Origin: CAZGUX01 sp964529305
GTDB taxonomy: Bacteria; Acidobacteriota; Terriglobia; Bryobacterales; Bryobacteraceae
Direction of reading: 5' to 3'
NCBI GenBank assembly: GCA_964529305.1
Contig: CAZGUX010000103.1
Coordinates: 1 to 64,000 of the forward strand
DNA length: 64,000 bases
Shown: in pieces, positions 25,265 through 33,722 of the stretch
Position numbering within the stretch: position 1 is the stretch's first letter
Layout: each line of letters starts with the position of its first letter
Notes under the pieces: model-generated
The model's database searches: none
The model's input: the letters and a program-made list of their open reading frames with translations, nothing else
What the model was told of the DNA's origin: nothing
Position numbers and translations under genes: made by a program

Positions 25265-26147
25265 TCGTCTCTCGGAGCCGCAGGTAGTCGCGGATGGCTT
25301 CGTCGAGCGGGCCCATGGGGGAGATTCCCAGAGAATCCGCTTTCGAGTTCGACAAAGCGGAATACTTGGGACGCCGCGCTTCCGTGCGGTACTCCCGTTC
25401 GTTCGTCGCGATCAGCGTCGGTTGAAGGCCCGCCGCGTTGAAGATCATTTGCGCGAACGAGAACCACGAAACCGGATGGCCTCCGCCCAGGTGAAGCACT
25501 CCGGACGTCCTGCGGTTCACCAGGTCTGCCGTCCGCTGTGCCAGCCAGGGGGCGTAGGTGGGTGAGGCGACATGGTCTTCGACCACTCGGATCGGCTGGT
25601 CCTTTCGGCTGAGCCGGAGCATCGTTTCGATGAAGTTGCCGCGCGGCGTCCGGGCCCCGGCGGGTCCGAACACCCCGCAGGTGCGGATAATCAGCGGTCG
25701 GTCGAGGTAGGCTTGCGCGTACAGTTCACCCGTAAGCTTGGAAACGGCGTAGGCGCCGAGCGGATGAGGCAGGTCGGTTTCCACATAGGGGCGGCCGAGC
25801 GTACCGTCGAACACGTAGTCGGTGGAGAAGTGTACAAAGAACGCATCGATCTGGCGGCAGGCAATGGCCAGATTGCGAACGCCGAGGGCGTTGGCGGCCA
25901 GAGCGGCTTGGGGTTCGCGCTCGGCGACGTCCACCTGATTGTAGGCGGCGGAGTTGAGAACCACCTGCGGGTCGATGGAGGCGAGACTATGTTCGATGCG
26001 CTCCCGATCCGTGATGTCGACGCTGGTGCGGCCGAAGCCCGTGACATCGTAGCCCCGGCTTTCGAACTCGCGCACGAGTTCAACGCCTAGCTGGCCCCGG
26101 CAACCGAAAATGACGGCGCGCGGCGCACTGGAAGAAGGGACGGACAT
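25227..26147 (-). CDS. rfbD: dTDP-4-dehydrorhamnose reductase-like (RmlD) protein
   Basis: A 306-residue short-chain reductase that would convert dTDP-4-keto-L-rhamnose to dTDP-L-rhamnose with NAD(P)H. The cofactor motif GCRGQLG is at 15-21, STDYVFDGT near 108, and the catalytic YAVSK with Lys near 132-136. The start at 26147 is chosen because GGAGGG lies 3 nt ahead of it; an ATG at 26159 is also in frame. rmlA, rmlB and rmlC are not in the window, so the pathway assignment rests on this gene alone. A related sugar-nucleotide reductase cannot be excluded. Confidence 0.85.
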   Translation of the reverse strand: MSVPSSSAPRAVIFGCRGQLGVELVREFESRGYDVTGFGRTSVDITDRERIEHSLASIDPQVVLNSAAYNQVDVAEREPQAALAANALGVRNLAIACRQIDAFFVHFSTDYVFDGTLGRPYVETDLPHPLGAYAVSKLTGELYAQAYLDRPLIIRTCGVFGPAGARTPRGNFIETMLRLSRKDQPIRVVEDHVASPTYAPWLAQRTADLVNRRTSGVLHLGGGHPVSWFSFAQMIFNAAGLQPTLIATNEREYRTEARRPKYSALSNSKADSLGISPMGPLDEAIRDYLRLRETISAPAAAPSRRE

Positions 26148-26171
26148 AGTCCCTCCCATGATGGCATACGC

Positions 26172-26480
26172 TTATTGCCAGGCCGAGACGACGTCGCTCA
26201 ATCGCCGCAGGCTCTCTGCTTCAAACAGACCGCCCATCAGGTGCAGGCCGGTTTGATAGGCGCCGTCTCGCTCCTCGCACCGGCACACTTCCGCCAGCAG
26301 GAAGAACTGTCCCCACTCCACCTTGACCGCACTCTCCAACGGCATGGGCGCAGCCAACGTCACGTCGAGCCGATTTCCCGACAATTTCCCCAGTTCGACG
26401 GGTTGCGGGTCCCGATCGCTTCCCAGTACGGTCAGCAAGCCGGTTTGATTCTCGGCGATCGAAAGGGTGGGTGCTCTCAC
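26172..26480 (-). CDS. Small PilZ-like protein
   Basis: A 102-residue protein with one beta-rich domain: LSGNRLDVTLAAPMPLESAVKVEW followed by a strand pair ending YQTGLHLMG resembles the core of PilZ domains. The canonical cyclic-di-GMP ligands RxxxR and D/NxSxxG are not both present, so nucleotide binding is doubtful. It lies 25 nt upstream of the rmlD-like gene on the same strand and could share its transcript. Confidence 0.5.
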   Translation of the reverse strand: MRAPTLSIAENQTGLLTVLGSDRDPQPVELGKLSGNRLDVTLAAPMPLESAVKVEWGQFFLLAEVCRCEERDGAYQTGLHLMGGLFEAESLRRLSDVVSAWQ

Positions 26481-26521
26481 CCCTCTTCTTATCGACGGGC
26501 CGGCCGGGAATTTGAGAACAG

Positions 26522-26935
26522 TCAGTCCAGCAGAAGGACGATCAGCATTACCAGCGACGCCGCCACGACCGCGACCAATCCAATCCAGCCTCCCAGCGCA
26601 AGGGGGAACCGCCGGGAAACCGGCGCCGCCACCCGCGGGGCCGGGCCACTTCGCTTCAGGGAACGCGTTTGAGCCACCGGAGGCTTGACCCTCGGCCGCA
26701 AGCGCCGGTCGGCGATGATGATCGTCCGGGCCGCCGGTCCTCCGGTGCTTTCAATCAACCTCGACCGTACGCTCTCCGGCACTTCTTCCATCGAGCGGTA
26801 AAACCCTTCGGCCTCCCGCGAGGAGATCATGATGGCTGAGCTCTTGACCACGCCGTCGGCGATGGTCAGGCCGCAGTACGGACAGACGGCAGCGTCTTCG
26901 ACTGCGAAATGTCTTCGGCACTCCGGGCAGACCAT
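26522..26935 (-). CDS. Zinc-ribbon membrane-anchored protein
   Basis: A 137-residue protein. Two CxxC pairs (CPECRRHF and CPYCG, residues 3-6 and 18-21) form a zinc ribbon. The middle is basic and proline-rich, and residues ~114-136 are a C-terminal membrane anchor (LGGWIGLVAVVAASLVMLIV). The function is unknown; the layout is that of tail-anchored regulatory proteins. It lies 8 nt downstream of the LysR gene and 41 nt upstream of the PilZ-like gene on the same strand, suggesting one minus-strand unit. Confidence 0.65.
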   Translation of the reverse strand: MVCPECRRHFAVEDAAVCPYCGLTIADGVVKSSAIMISSREAEGFYRSMEEVPESVRSRLIESTGGPAARTIIIADRRLRPRVKPPVAQTRSLKRSGPAPRVAAPVSRRFPLALGGWIGLVAVVAASLVMLIVLLLD

Positions 26936-26943
26936 TTTCGTTC

Positions 26944-27873
26944 TTACCTTACGCCAGCGTCCGGCATCACGGCGACTGGCTCTCCCGCCTGTTCGCCCAG
27001 TTGATCCAGCGTCACGCGGATGAACCCCAACGCCGCCTTCGACAAGGCTTTGTCTTTACGGTATATCAATCCGAGCCGCCGCACCATCGGGTCCGGCGCC
27101 AGCGGCACTGCCTGCATGCGGCCGTTGAGCAACTCTTCGCGGCACGTGGTGATGGCCAGGAAGGCCGCACCCAAGCCGGCGACGACGAAACGTTTCATCA
27201 TCTCGGTGGAGTCCAGTTCCATGGAGATGATCATTTCATCCTCCACCATTTCCAGCCAGCCGTTCAGCCGGGAGCGCGTCATGCCCTGCTTGGGAAGCAA
27301 CAGCGGATGTCCCAGCAGGTCGCGCGGCGCCACGGTCTCCAGGTCGCCCAAGGGGTGGCCGGCAGGCACCACCAGCCGGATTTCATCCGAGTGCACGCGG
27401 ATCACTTCCAGCCGCTTCTCGGCAATCGGCAGCGGCGCAAAGCCGAAATCGGCCGTGTTGTCGAGAACTGCCTCGGAGATCCGCGACGCGTACGACCGGT
27501 CCACCAGCAACTGCACGGCCGGGAACTCGCGGCGGAACTGCGCGAAGACTTCGGGGAGAACGTAGATGCAGGTGGCCTCGTTTGCGGCAATCACCAACTC
27601 GCCCCTCGGATTGCGGTCGAGTTCGTTGATGGCATCCTGCGCCTGGCGCCGGAGCGCCAGTATTTGCTCGGCGTAACCGGCGAAGATCCGTCCGGCCGTG
27701 GTGAGCGTGATCCTGCTGCCGAATCGCTCGAACAGGGACGTCTTCAACTCGTACTCGAGTTGGCGAACCTGTGCGCTGATCGCAGGCTGCGTCCGGTGGC
27801 ACGTCTGCGCGGCTTTCGAAAAGCTCTTCAGCCGGACAATCTCGAGAAACGTGTGCAGTTGATCGAGATCCAT
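26944..27873 (-). CDS. LysR-family transcriptional regulator
   Basis: A 309-residue regulator starting at the ATG at 27873 (MDLDQLHTFLEIVRLKSFSK); the open frame continues upstream to 28227 without coding character. The winged HTH covers residues ~3-62 (AAQTCHRTQPAISAQVRQLE). The effector domain covers ~90-295, with RRLGLIYRKDKALSKAA near the end. It is divergent from the cytochrome c gene at 28118, with 244 nt between them, so control of that operon is likely in line with LysR habit. The effector is unknown. Confidence 0.9.
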   Translation of the reverse strand: MDLDQLHTFLEIVRLKSFSKAAQTCHRTQPAISAQVRQLEYELKTSLFERFGSRITLTTAGRIFAGYAEQILALRRQAQDAINELDRNPRGELVIAANEATCIYVLPEVFAQFRREFPAVQLLVDRSYASRISEAVLDNTADFGFAPLPIAEKRLEVIRVHSDEIRLVVPAGHPLGDLETVAPRDLLGHPLLLPKQGMTRSRLNGWLEMVEDEMIISMELDSTEMMKRFVVAGLGAAFLAITTCREELLNGRMQAVPLAPDPMVRRLGLIYRKDKALSKAALGFIRVTLDQLGEQAGEPVAVMPDAGVR

Positions 27874-28104
27874 ACGTGGCCGGGAGGACTCAACATTTTG
27901 GATGGTGGCGATAGAAAATATCGATTTCCGCTGGCGCCAGGAGTCTGGTAGCAATTGTAACAAAGGACCGTGGGGTGCGGCCCGCACGTCGCGAGGAATC
28001 TGCCGTAGCTTGTTTGGACCCGTGAGTCTGACACGGGTTCGCAGTCCGCACCTCCACTCCCTCTTTTGGGTTCGCGCGCAGCCCGAGTGCAGGGCCGCAA
28101 GGGT

Positions 28105-28110
28105 TACGAT
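28105..28110 (+). promoter_or_regulatory. -10-like box TACGAT, leaderless start
   Basis: TACGAT ends 8 nt before the ATG at 28118, placing the predicted transcription start at 28117. This favours 28118 over the in-frame ATG at 28109. Confidence 0.4.
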
Positions 28111-28117
28111 GATAGGC

Positions 28118-28525
28118 ATGACCTTTCGTGCCGCCCTCCCGATCACGATCTGCTTCGGTCTCCCGATGATGGCCGCCCAGATGTCCAGGCTCGAACGCGG
28201 AAAGTATCTGGTGGAAGAAGTCGCCAAATGCGGCGACTGTCATACGCCCAAGGGACCCGACGGCCAGTTGGATCGCTCCCGGTGGCTCAAGGGCGCCGTC
28301 CTCGACTTTCAGCCGATGGAGCCTGTAAAAGGGTGGCACAAAACGTCCCCGGACCTGACCCGGAAGGGGCGCTTGTGGATGAAGTGGGGAGAGAAATCCC
28401 TACTGAACTACCTGATGACCGGCCTGACTCCCTCGGGCAAGCCGGCCGACCCTCCCATGCCGGCCTACAAACTCCGCGCGGACGACGCGGAAGCGATTCT
28501 CGACTACCTCAAATCCCTCCAGTGA
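28118..28525 (+). CDS. Small exported c-type cytochrome
   Basis: A 135-residue protein with a signal peptide (MTFRAALPITICFGLPMMAAQ) and one haem-c site, CGDCH in VEEVAKCGDCHTPKG. A methionine near the end (PPMPAYKL) is a likely sixth haem ligand, and EAILDYLKSL is the usual final helix of class I cytochromes. It may carry electrons in the periplasm. An in-frame ATG at 28109 is an alternative start. Its stop overlaps the GTG of the next gene (GTGA at 28522-28525). Confidence 0.85.
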   Translation: MTFRAALPITICFGLPMMAAQMSRLERGKYLVEEVAKCGDCHTPKGPDGQLDRSRWLKGAVLDFQPMEPVKGWHKTSPDLTRKGRLWMKWGEKSLLNYLMTGLTPSGKPADPPMPAYKLRADDAEAILDYLKSLQ

Positions 28526-29607
28526 AACGGCACGCCGTCATCCTGTTGCTGCTTGCCTGGACGCTCCGGGCGCAAGGCCCGCGAAGCGTCGTGGTCGTCG
28601 CGAACGACGCGTCTCCCCTTTCGCAGCGGATCGCCGAATACTATGTCCGCGTGCGGTCGATTCCTCTCGCCCATCTGTGCCGCCTGCACACTTCAGTGGA
28701 AGAAACCGTCACGCGAACCGTCTACGAGCAGGAAATCGAGCAGCCCCTCGCGATGTTTCTGCGAGACAAGGGGCTGACGCAACAGATCCTGTATCTCGTC
28801 ATCACTCAAGGCGTGCCCCTGCGAGTGCGCGGCACCACCGACAGCCCGTCGGCGGACGGAGCAGCGGTGGATTCCGAACTGACCCTGCTCTATCCCAAAC
28901 TGCTGGGCGAGCGCTTCGCAACGGCGGGCTCCGTCCCGAACCCGTATTTCGGGGCCAGTCGCGAGTTTCAACACCCGGCCTTTCGCCTGTATCTGGTGAC
29001 GCGGTTGGCCGGTTATGATTTCGTCGACATCAAGAACCTGATGGATCACGCTCTCGAGGCCCGCAACCGCGGAACGGTGGTTCTCGACCTGAAGGCCGAC
29101 AACAACGACGCCGGCAATTCGTGGCTGCGCCAGGCGGCCCGCCGTCTGCCCCAGGGAAGGGTGATTCTCGATACGTCCACGCCGGTCCTTTACGATCAAC
29201 GCAACGTCATCGGTCATGGCTCGTGGGGATCGAACGACCCCAACCGAAAGCGCAGGTTCACCGGCTTCCAATGGCTGCCGGGCGCGATCGCGACGCAATT
29301 CGTGTCCACCGACGGCCGGACCTTTGCCCGCCCGCCCGACAACTGGAATCTCTCGACCTGGAACAAGCCGAGGGACTACTTCGCCCACTCGCCCCAGTCC
29401 CTGACGTCGGACTACATCCACGAAGGCGTCACGGGCTGTTCCGGACACATCGACGAGCCGTATCTGCAGTTCACGCCGAGGCCCGATCACCTCTTCCCGA
29501 ACTACCTGAATGGACGAAACCTTGCGGAGAGCTTCTATTCCGCCATCCCTGTTCTCAGCTGGCAGAACATCGTCGTGGGCGATCCGCTCACGCGGCTGAA
29601 GCCGTGA
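28522..29607 (+). CDS. TIGR03790 family exported protein
   Basis: A 361-residue protein with a GTG start overlapping the cytochrome stop, and a signal peptide (MKRHAVILLLLAWTLRAQ). It matches the uncharacterised TIGR03790 family: VVVVANDASPLSQRIAEYYV near the start, the IPLAHLCRLHTS block, YLVITQGVPLRVRGT, an aspartate-rich VVLDLKADNN segment, HGSWGSND and a conserved C-terminal GVTGCSGHIDEPYL. The fold and role are unknown. The family is found mostly in acidobacteria, planctomycetes and relatives. Confidence 0.8.
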   Translation: MKRHAVILLLLAWTLRAQGPRSVVVVANDASPLSQRIAEYYVRVRSIPLAHLCRLHTSVEETVTRTVYEQEIEQPLAMFLRDKGLTQQILYLVITQGVPLRVRGTTDSPSADGAAVDSELTLLYPKLLGERFATAGSVPNPYFGASREFQHPAFRLYLVTRLAGYDFVDIKNLMDHALEARNRGTVVLDLKADNNDAGNSWLRQAARRLPQGRVILDTSTPVLYDQRNVIGHGSWGSNDPNRKRRFTGFQWLPGAIATQFVSTDGRTFARPPDNWNLSTWNKPRDYFAHSPQSLTSDYIHEGVTGCSGHIDEPYLQFTPRPDHLFPNYLNGRNLAESFYSAIPVLSWQNIVVGDPLTRLKP

Positions 29608-29644
29608 TTGCGCCCGGGGCCGGAAGTTCGCTAGCCTGCCAGTC

Positions 29645-30517
29645 GTGCGTCCTCTTCCGTGTGCCCTTCTCGCGGTTCTGCCTCTTGTGCCGTTATGCGC
29701 GCAGCCCAAGCTTGGGGCAGAACCCGTCGTGGAACTCCTCTGGCCCGCCGGGGCGCCGGGAGCGGTCGGGACCGAAGACGCGGACAAGCCCACGTTGTCC
29801 GCCTACGTGCCCAATTCCCTGAACGGGCAGGCGGTGGTTGTGTGTCCCGGCGGAGGGTACGGCGGCCTGGCCGTCGATCATGAAGGACAACAGATCGCGC
29901 GCTGGCTGAACTCCCAGGGAATTGCCGCCTTCGTGTTGAAGTACCGGCTGGGCCCTCGCTACCGGCACCCTGCGCCACTCCAGGACGCCCAGCGGGCGAT
30001 CCGGACGGTTCGGGCGCGAGCGGCATCGCTCGGCATCCAGTCCAATCGAATCGGCATCTGGGGATTCTCCGCCGGAGGGCACCTGGCGTCCACAGCGGCC
30101 ACGCACTTCGACTCCGGAAAAGACGCCGGCGACGACCCTGTCGAGCGGGTCAGTTGCCGGCCCGACTTCGCCGTCCTGGCCTATCCGGTGATGACCTTCA
30201 GCGTTGAGGAGTACGTCCACAAAGGCTCCCGCCGCAATCTGCTCGGCGAGGCTCCCGATCCGGCCCTGGTCGAGTCGCTCTCGAACGAGCGCCAGGTGAC
30301 GCCGCAAACGCCGCCGACGTTCCTGTTCCATACCAACCAGGACCGTGGAGTCGTGCCAGAGAACAGCGTGCTGTTCTACCTGGCTCTGCGAAAGGCCGGC
30401 GTCCCGGCGGAACTTCATATTTACGAGCGAGGCCCGCACGGCTTGGGGCTTGCCTCCACCGACTATGCCGTGTCGAGTTGGCCGGCGCGGTTGGCCGACT
30501 GGCTGCGGCTGCGCTGA
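29645..30517 (+). CDS. Exported alpha/beta hydrolase, acetyl-xylan-esterase-like
   Basis: A 290-residue protein with a GTG start and a signal peptide (MRPLPCALLAVLPLVPLCAQ). The oxyanion motif CPGGGYGGLAVDHEG is near residue 68, the nucleophile elbow GFSAGGHLAS near 140, Asp in HTNQDRGVVPENS and His in ERGPHGLGL. This is the BD-FAE/esterase-lipase layout seen in hemicellulose deacetylases. It probably removes acetyl or other acyl groups from plant polysaccharides in the periplasm. It lies 37 nt after the TIGR03790 gene. Confidence 0.85.
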   Translation: MRPLPCALLAVLPLVPLCAQPKLGAEPVVELLWPAGAPGAVGTEDADKPTLSAYVPNSLNGQAVVVCPGGGYGGLAVDHEGQQIARWLNSQGIAAFVLKYRLGPRYRHPAPLQDAQRAIRTVRARAASLGIQSNRIGIWGFSAGGHLASTAATHFDSGKDAGDDPVERVSCRPDFAVLAYPVMTFSVEEYVHKGSRRNLLGEAPDPALVESLSNERQVTPQTPPTFLFHTNQDRGVVPENSVLFYLALRKAGVPAELHIYERGPHGLGLASTDYAVSSWPARLADWLRLR

Positions 30518-30526
30518 CCCGCCGTC

Positions 30527-31279
30527 ATGAAACCCGCCGGCGCGGCGATGCGTCTCCCATACGGCGTGGGGCTTCGTCTGCTGTGTCTGATTTCGATTGC
30601 AGCGAGCGCGGCGCGCGCCCAGACCCCCGCCGATTTTCAGACGCCCCAACCCCTGAAGCCGGGAGACACGCTCGTGATCGGGTTTCTGGGCAGTTGGGAG
30701 CGATGGGACGATCCCAATCGCGGCGTTCGCAAGACGGCGCTCCAACTTCGCGAATTGCGCCTCCCCGGAGTGTTCGCCGAAACCGTGGAGAATCACCACC
30801 GCGAGCGCGCCGTCGAGCTCGTCACACAGGCCTTTGACTTCAACCGCGACGGGAGGCTCAATCCCGCCGAAGCCGCCAAGGCGCGGGTGGTGCTGTACGG
30901 ACAGAGCCTGGGAGGATCGGCAGCCGTGTGGACCGCGAAGCGCCTCGCAACGATCGAGGTCCCGGTTCTGCTGACGGTGCAAATCGACAGCGTCGGCATC
31001 GGCGACGAGGTGATTCCGTCGAACGTGGCGCAGGCCGCCAATCTGTACCAGCGGGAACCGCTCACCATCCGGGGCGTACGCCGCATTCGGGCGGAGGATC
31101 CCTTGCGCACGCGCATTCTCGGCAACTACCGCTACCGCTATCTCATGCTGTTTCCGGCAGGCTCGCCGCCGGAGACCCGGGCGCGGCGCATCCTTGGCGG
31201 AGCGCACGCCCGCATGGAGGCCGATCCCGCGGTGTGGGGCCATGTCCTGACGCTGATTCTTAGCGCGCTCCGATCCTGA
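30527..31279 (+). CDS. Exported alpha/beta hydrolase-like protein with an EF-hand loop
   Basis: A 250-residue protein with a signal peptide ending near AASAARAQ; an internal ATG at 30548 is an alternative start. The nucleophile elbow GQSLGG (Ser127) marks a lipase-like fold, and HARME near residue 228 could supply the His. A textbook EF-hand loop, DFNRDGRLNPAE (104-115), with ligands at positions 1, 3, 5, 9 and 12, sits just before the elbow strand, where such folds have no calcium site. A clear acid residue is not obvious. It follows the esterase by 9 nt. Confidence 0.65.
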   Translation: MKPAGAAMRLPYGVGLRLLCLISIAASAARAQTPADFQTPQPLKPGDTLVIGFLGSWERWDDPNRGVRKTALQLRELRLPGVFAETVENHHRERAVELVTQAFDFNRDGRLNPAEAAKARVVLYGQSLGGSAAVWTAKRLATIEVPVLLTVQIDSVGIGDEVIPSNVAQAANLYQREPLTIRGVRRIRAEDPLRTRILGNYRYRYLMLFPAGSPPETRARRILGGAHARMEADPAVWGHVLTLILSALRS

Positions 31280-31299
31280 ACCCTGCCGCGGGTTTGGTG

Positions 31300-31305
31300 T
31301 ACAAA
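31300..31305 (+). promoter_or_regulatory. -10-like box TACAAA, leaderless start
   Basis: TACAAA ends 7 nt before the ATG at 31312, which puts the predicted first transcribed base on the A of the ATG. AAAGG in the same stretch could also serve as a weak ribosome-binding site. Confidence 0.35.
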
Positions 31306-31311
31306 GGTCGC

Positions 31312-32952
31312 ATGGTCTTCCGCGGTGTTCGATTCGTGTGGCTATTGTCCGTGCTGTGCCAGGCTGGGCTCTCCGCTCCTCCCTTCGAGTTGTCCGACGC
31401 TCACCGCAAGGCCGTCAATCGCCAGCGCCGCATCGCCGTCCAGTACGACGCGGCCGACCATCGGCACGTGGCGCTCCCCACCGCCGAGTGGCTGAAATAT
31501 GTATTCGCGTACGTCGACGAACCCGGAAGCCAGATCGACTCGATCCTCTGGGATATCGGCTTGGGCGATTGGGCCGTCTACCCCAGCCAAGTCATGCCGC
31601 CCTCCCGCGACACGCAGATCGTGAAGTGGCGCGCGGCGGGCTTCGACTGGGTAGATGCTCTGGTCCGCGCCTGCCGGAAGCGCAACCTCGAGGTGTTGTG
31701 GAACCACCGCTTCAGCGAGGTCGACATCGCGCCCGAGGGCGGCCTAGAGATGAAGCGGATGCACCCCCTGAAGAAAGAGCATCCGGACTGGGTGATCAAA
31801 TCCTGGTGGTGGCAGGGGCTCTGGAATGCCGCCGCGCCGGGACTCCGGGAGTACAAAGTCCGTCAACTGCGCGAACTGGTGGAGAATTATCCGCTCGACG
31901 GCATCCGCATCGATTTCGCCCGCCACATCCCGTGTCTGCCCCCGGGAAAGCAATGGGAAATGCGGGAACACGTCACCGGGTTCCTGCGGATGACGCGCTC
32001 GATGCTGCTCGACGTCGAGCGGCGCACGGGGCGGCCTCTTCTGCTGGGCGTCAAGGTGCCAAGGACCCTGGAGGGCTGCCGCGTGGATGGGTTCGACATC
32101 GAAGCGTGGACACACGAAAATCTGGTCGACATCCTGACGCTGGGCTCCCGTTCGATCGATGTCGACATCGAGGCGTTTCGCCGCGTGACGGCGGGCTCGA
32201 ACGTCAAGCTCCAGCCGTGCCTCGACGATCATCACGCGACCGATGGATATCGCTATCCGCCGATCGAGTTCTTCCGCGGTGTCTTTGCCAACTGGTGGGA
32301 GCAGGGAGCGGATTCGGTCTCCACGTTCAACTGGGCGTCCGCGCCGGGCGAGTGGGCCACGCGCGTGCGCGGATTCGCCGGACCGGCCTCGCAACAGCAG
32401 GCCTATCACGAGGTCGGCACCGCCCAGACGATGGCCTTCAAGGACAAGCTGTTTGCTATCGAACGCCGCGGCGGATATCCCTGGGCGGAAGGTTTCTTCG
32501 GCCGCAACGATACGGCCCCTCTTCCAGTCGTTCTGGCGAATGACGGGCGGCCGGAAAGCTTCATGATCCGTGTCTCGGACGACGCTGCGGCCGCTGGCGC
32601 GCGCTTCCGGGCCGCGTCGCTGCGGCTGGTTCTGTTTCGAGCCGCCGAGCGCGACCGGTTGGAAGTGTTGCTGAACGATCAACCCCTCGAGGCTCCGGCG
32701 GCGGACCCGGCGTGGAAAGATCCACAAATCTTTTCGCCGAAGCCCCAACCCAATTCCGGCGGCAACGGCGACTACCGCATCGATCCGGCGCAACAATTGC
32801 TGCGATTCGAGTATCCGCTGCGCGCGAACCAGTTGAAAAAAGGCCGGAATTCGGTGAGAATCCGCGTGCTGGACCGGGAGCCCTTCCGGCCGGGACACGA
32901 TATTCAAGTGGAGAAGGTCGAGATTTCTCTTCGTTACCGGCCGGATCGGTAG
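31312..32952 (+). CDS. Exported glycoside-hydrolase-like TIM-barrel protein
   Basis: A 546-residue protein; ATG at 31312 gives a signal peptide (MVFRGVRFVWLLSVLCQAGLSA). Residues ~60-350 look like a glycosidase-type TIM barrel of the GHL/DUF4015 sort: IDSILWDIGLGDWAVYP, LEVLWNHRFSEVDIAPEGGLE, LVENYPLDGIRIDFARHIPC and DGFDIEAWTHENLVDILTLG. Acidic residues at the strand ends of RIDFAR and GFDIEAW are candidate catalytic residues. The C-terminal ~150 residues are a beta domain (RLVLFRAAERDRLEVLLNDQ). The substrate is unknown. It closes the plus-strand run from 28118 and converges on the next gene with 16 nt between. Confidence 0.7.
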   Translation: MVFRGVRFVWLLSVLCQAGLSAPPFELSDAHRKAVNRQRRIAVQYDAADHRHVALPTAEWLKYVFAYVDEPGSQIDSILWDIGLGDWAVYPSQVMPPSRDTQIVKWRAAGFDWVDALVRACRKRNLEVLWNHRFSEVDIAPEGGLEMKRMHPLKKEHPDWVIKSWWWQGLWNAAAPGLREYKVRQLRELVENYPLDGIRIDFARHIPCLPPGKQWEMREHVTGFLRMTRSMLLDVERRTGRPLLLGVKVPRTLEGCRVDGFDIEAWTHENLVDILTLGSRSIDVDIEAFRRVTAGSNVKLQPCLDDHHATDGYRYPPIEFFRGVFANWWEQGADSVSTFNWASAPGEWATRVRGFAGPASQQQAYHEVGTAQTMAFKDKLFAIERRGGYPWAEGFFGRNDTAPLPVVLANDGRPESFMIRVSDDAAAAGARFRAASLRLVLFRAAERDRLEVLLNDQPLEAPAADPAWKDPQIFSPKPQPNSGGNGDYRIDPAQQLLRFEYPLRANQLKKGRNSVRIRVLDREPFRPGHDIQVEKVEISLRYRPDR

Positions 32953-32968
32953 AGCTGCGCGTGAGGGG

Positions 32969-33613
32969 CTATTTCTGCGTCTGGTGCGGCGAAACGTGCT
33001 CGTCGACGGTATCCAGATCCATCCACTTCACCAGCAGCCGTCCCTCTTTGATCCGCGAGGCGATGACGGGCCGGCTCTGAAATTCTTTGAAGCGCATCTC
33101 CCGCTCGTCGACGGCGGCCGCGAGATTGGGGTAGAGCTTTCGCGAATCCGCGTTCTTTGCCGCCTTTTCCGCGGCGCAGTCCGTGTGCGTGGTGAAGACG
33201 ACGACCTCGACACCGTTGGCGACCGTCAGTTCCAGCATCTCCTCCTCTTTGGGCGACAGAACGGATCCGGCAATTCGCAGCACGTAGTAATATCGTCGCG
33301 AGTCCCCGGCGATCTCGTTGGTGTCGAGTCTTCCGTCCATGCAGGCCACCAGGGCGACCACCGGGTGCCTCACCGACCGCGGGAACGCCGCCCGCACCGT
33401 AGAAGCGGCTTTGTTCTGCGCCAGGAACTCCTCCCAAACTTCGGTCGGGGTCGCGTGTTCGTGCGCGAAGTCATACCGTTCCAACCGGTCCTGCAACCGG
33501 TATCCGGCGTTGATCAGCGCGCCGCCCAGCATGAACTGGACTCTCTGTCCAGCCAGCATCCACACCACCACCGCCGCGGCCACGACACCCGCCGTCACGA
33601 GCCATTTCTTCAT
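32969..33613 (-). CDS. Membrane-anchored beta-carbonic-anhydrase-like protein
   Basis: A 214-residue protein starting at the ATG at 33613 after a strong AAAGGAGG ribosome-binding site. A membrane span at residues ~3-20 precedes a domain with the beta-carbonic-anhydrase zinc signature: CMDGR (Cys91, Asp93, Arg95), RIAG (113-116) and HTDC (His143, Cys146). All three protein zinc ligands and the Asp-Arg dyad are in place. It would interconvert CO2 and bicarbonate at the periplasmic face if active. The C-terminus is shorter and more divergent than usual beta-class enzymes, so a non-canonical role is possible. Confidence 0.72.
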   Translation of the reverse strand: MKKWLVTAGVVAAAVVVWMLAGQRVQFMLGGALINAGYRLQDRLERYDFAHEHATPTEVWEEFLAQNKAASTVRAAFPRSVRHPVVALVACMDGRLDTNEIAGDSRRYYYVLRIAGSVLSPKEEEMLELTVANGVEVVVFTTHTDCAAEKAAKNADSRKLYPNLAAAVDEREMRFKEFQSRPVIASRIKEGRLLVKWMDLDTVDEHVSPHQTQK

Positions 33614-33722
33614 CCCGGTCCTCCTTTCGTGGACAAGACCTGCGTGAAACTGCAGGCTACTACGGCGATCGCCGGTCCGTCCAGCGTGGATTTCTGAACT
33701 TGCACCGCCGGGCCGAGCGCAC

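Noticed and set aside
27001..27951. Open frame antisense to the LysR gene
   Set aside because: The LysR domains are clear on the other strand; this frame has no coding features of its own.
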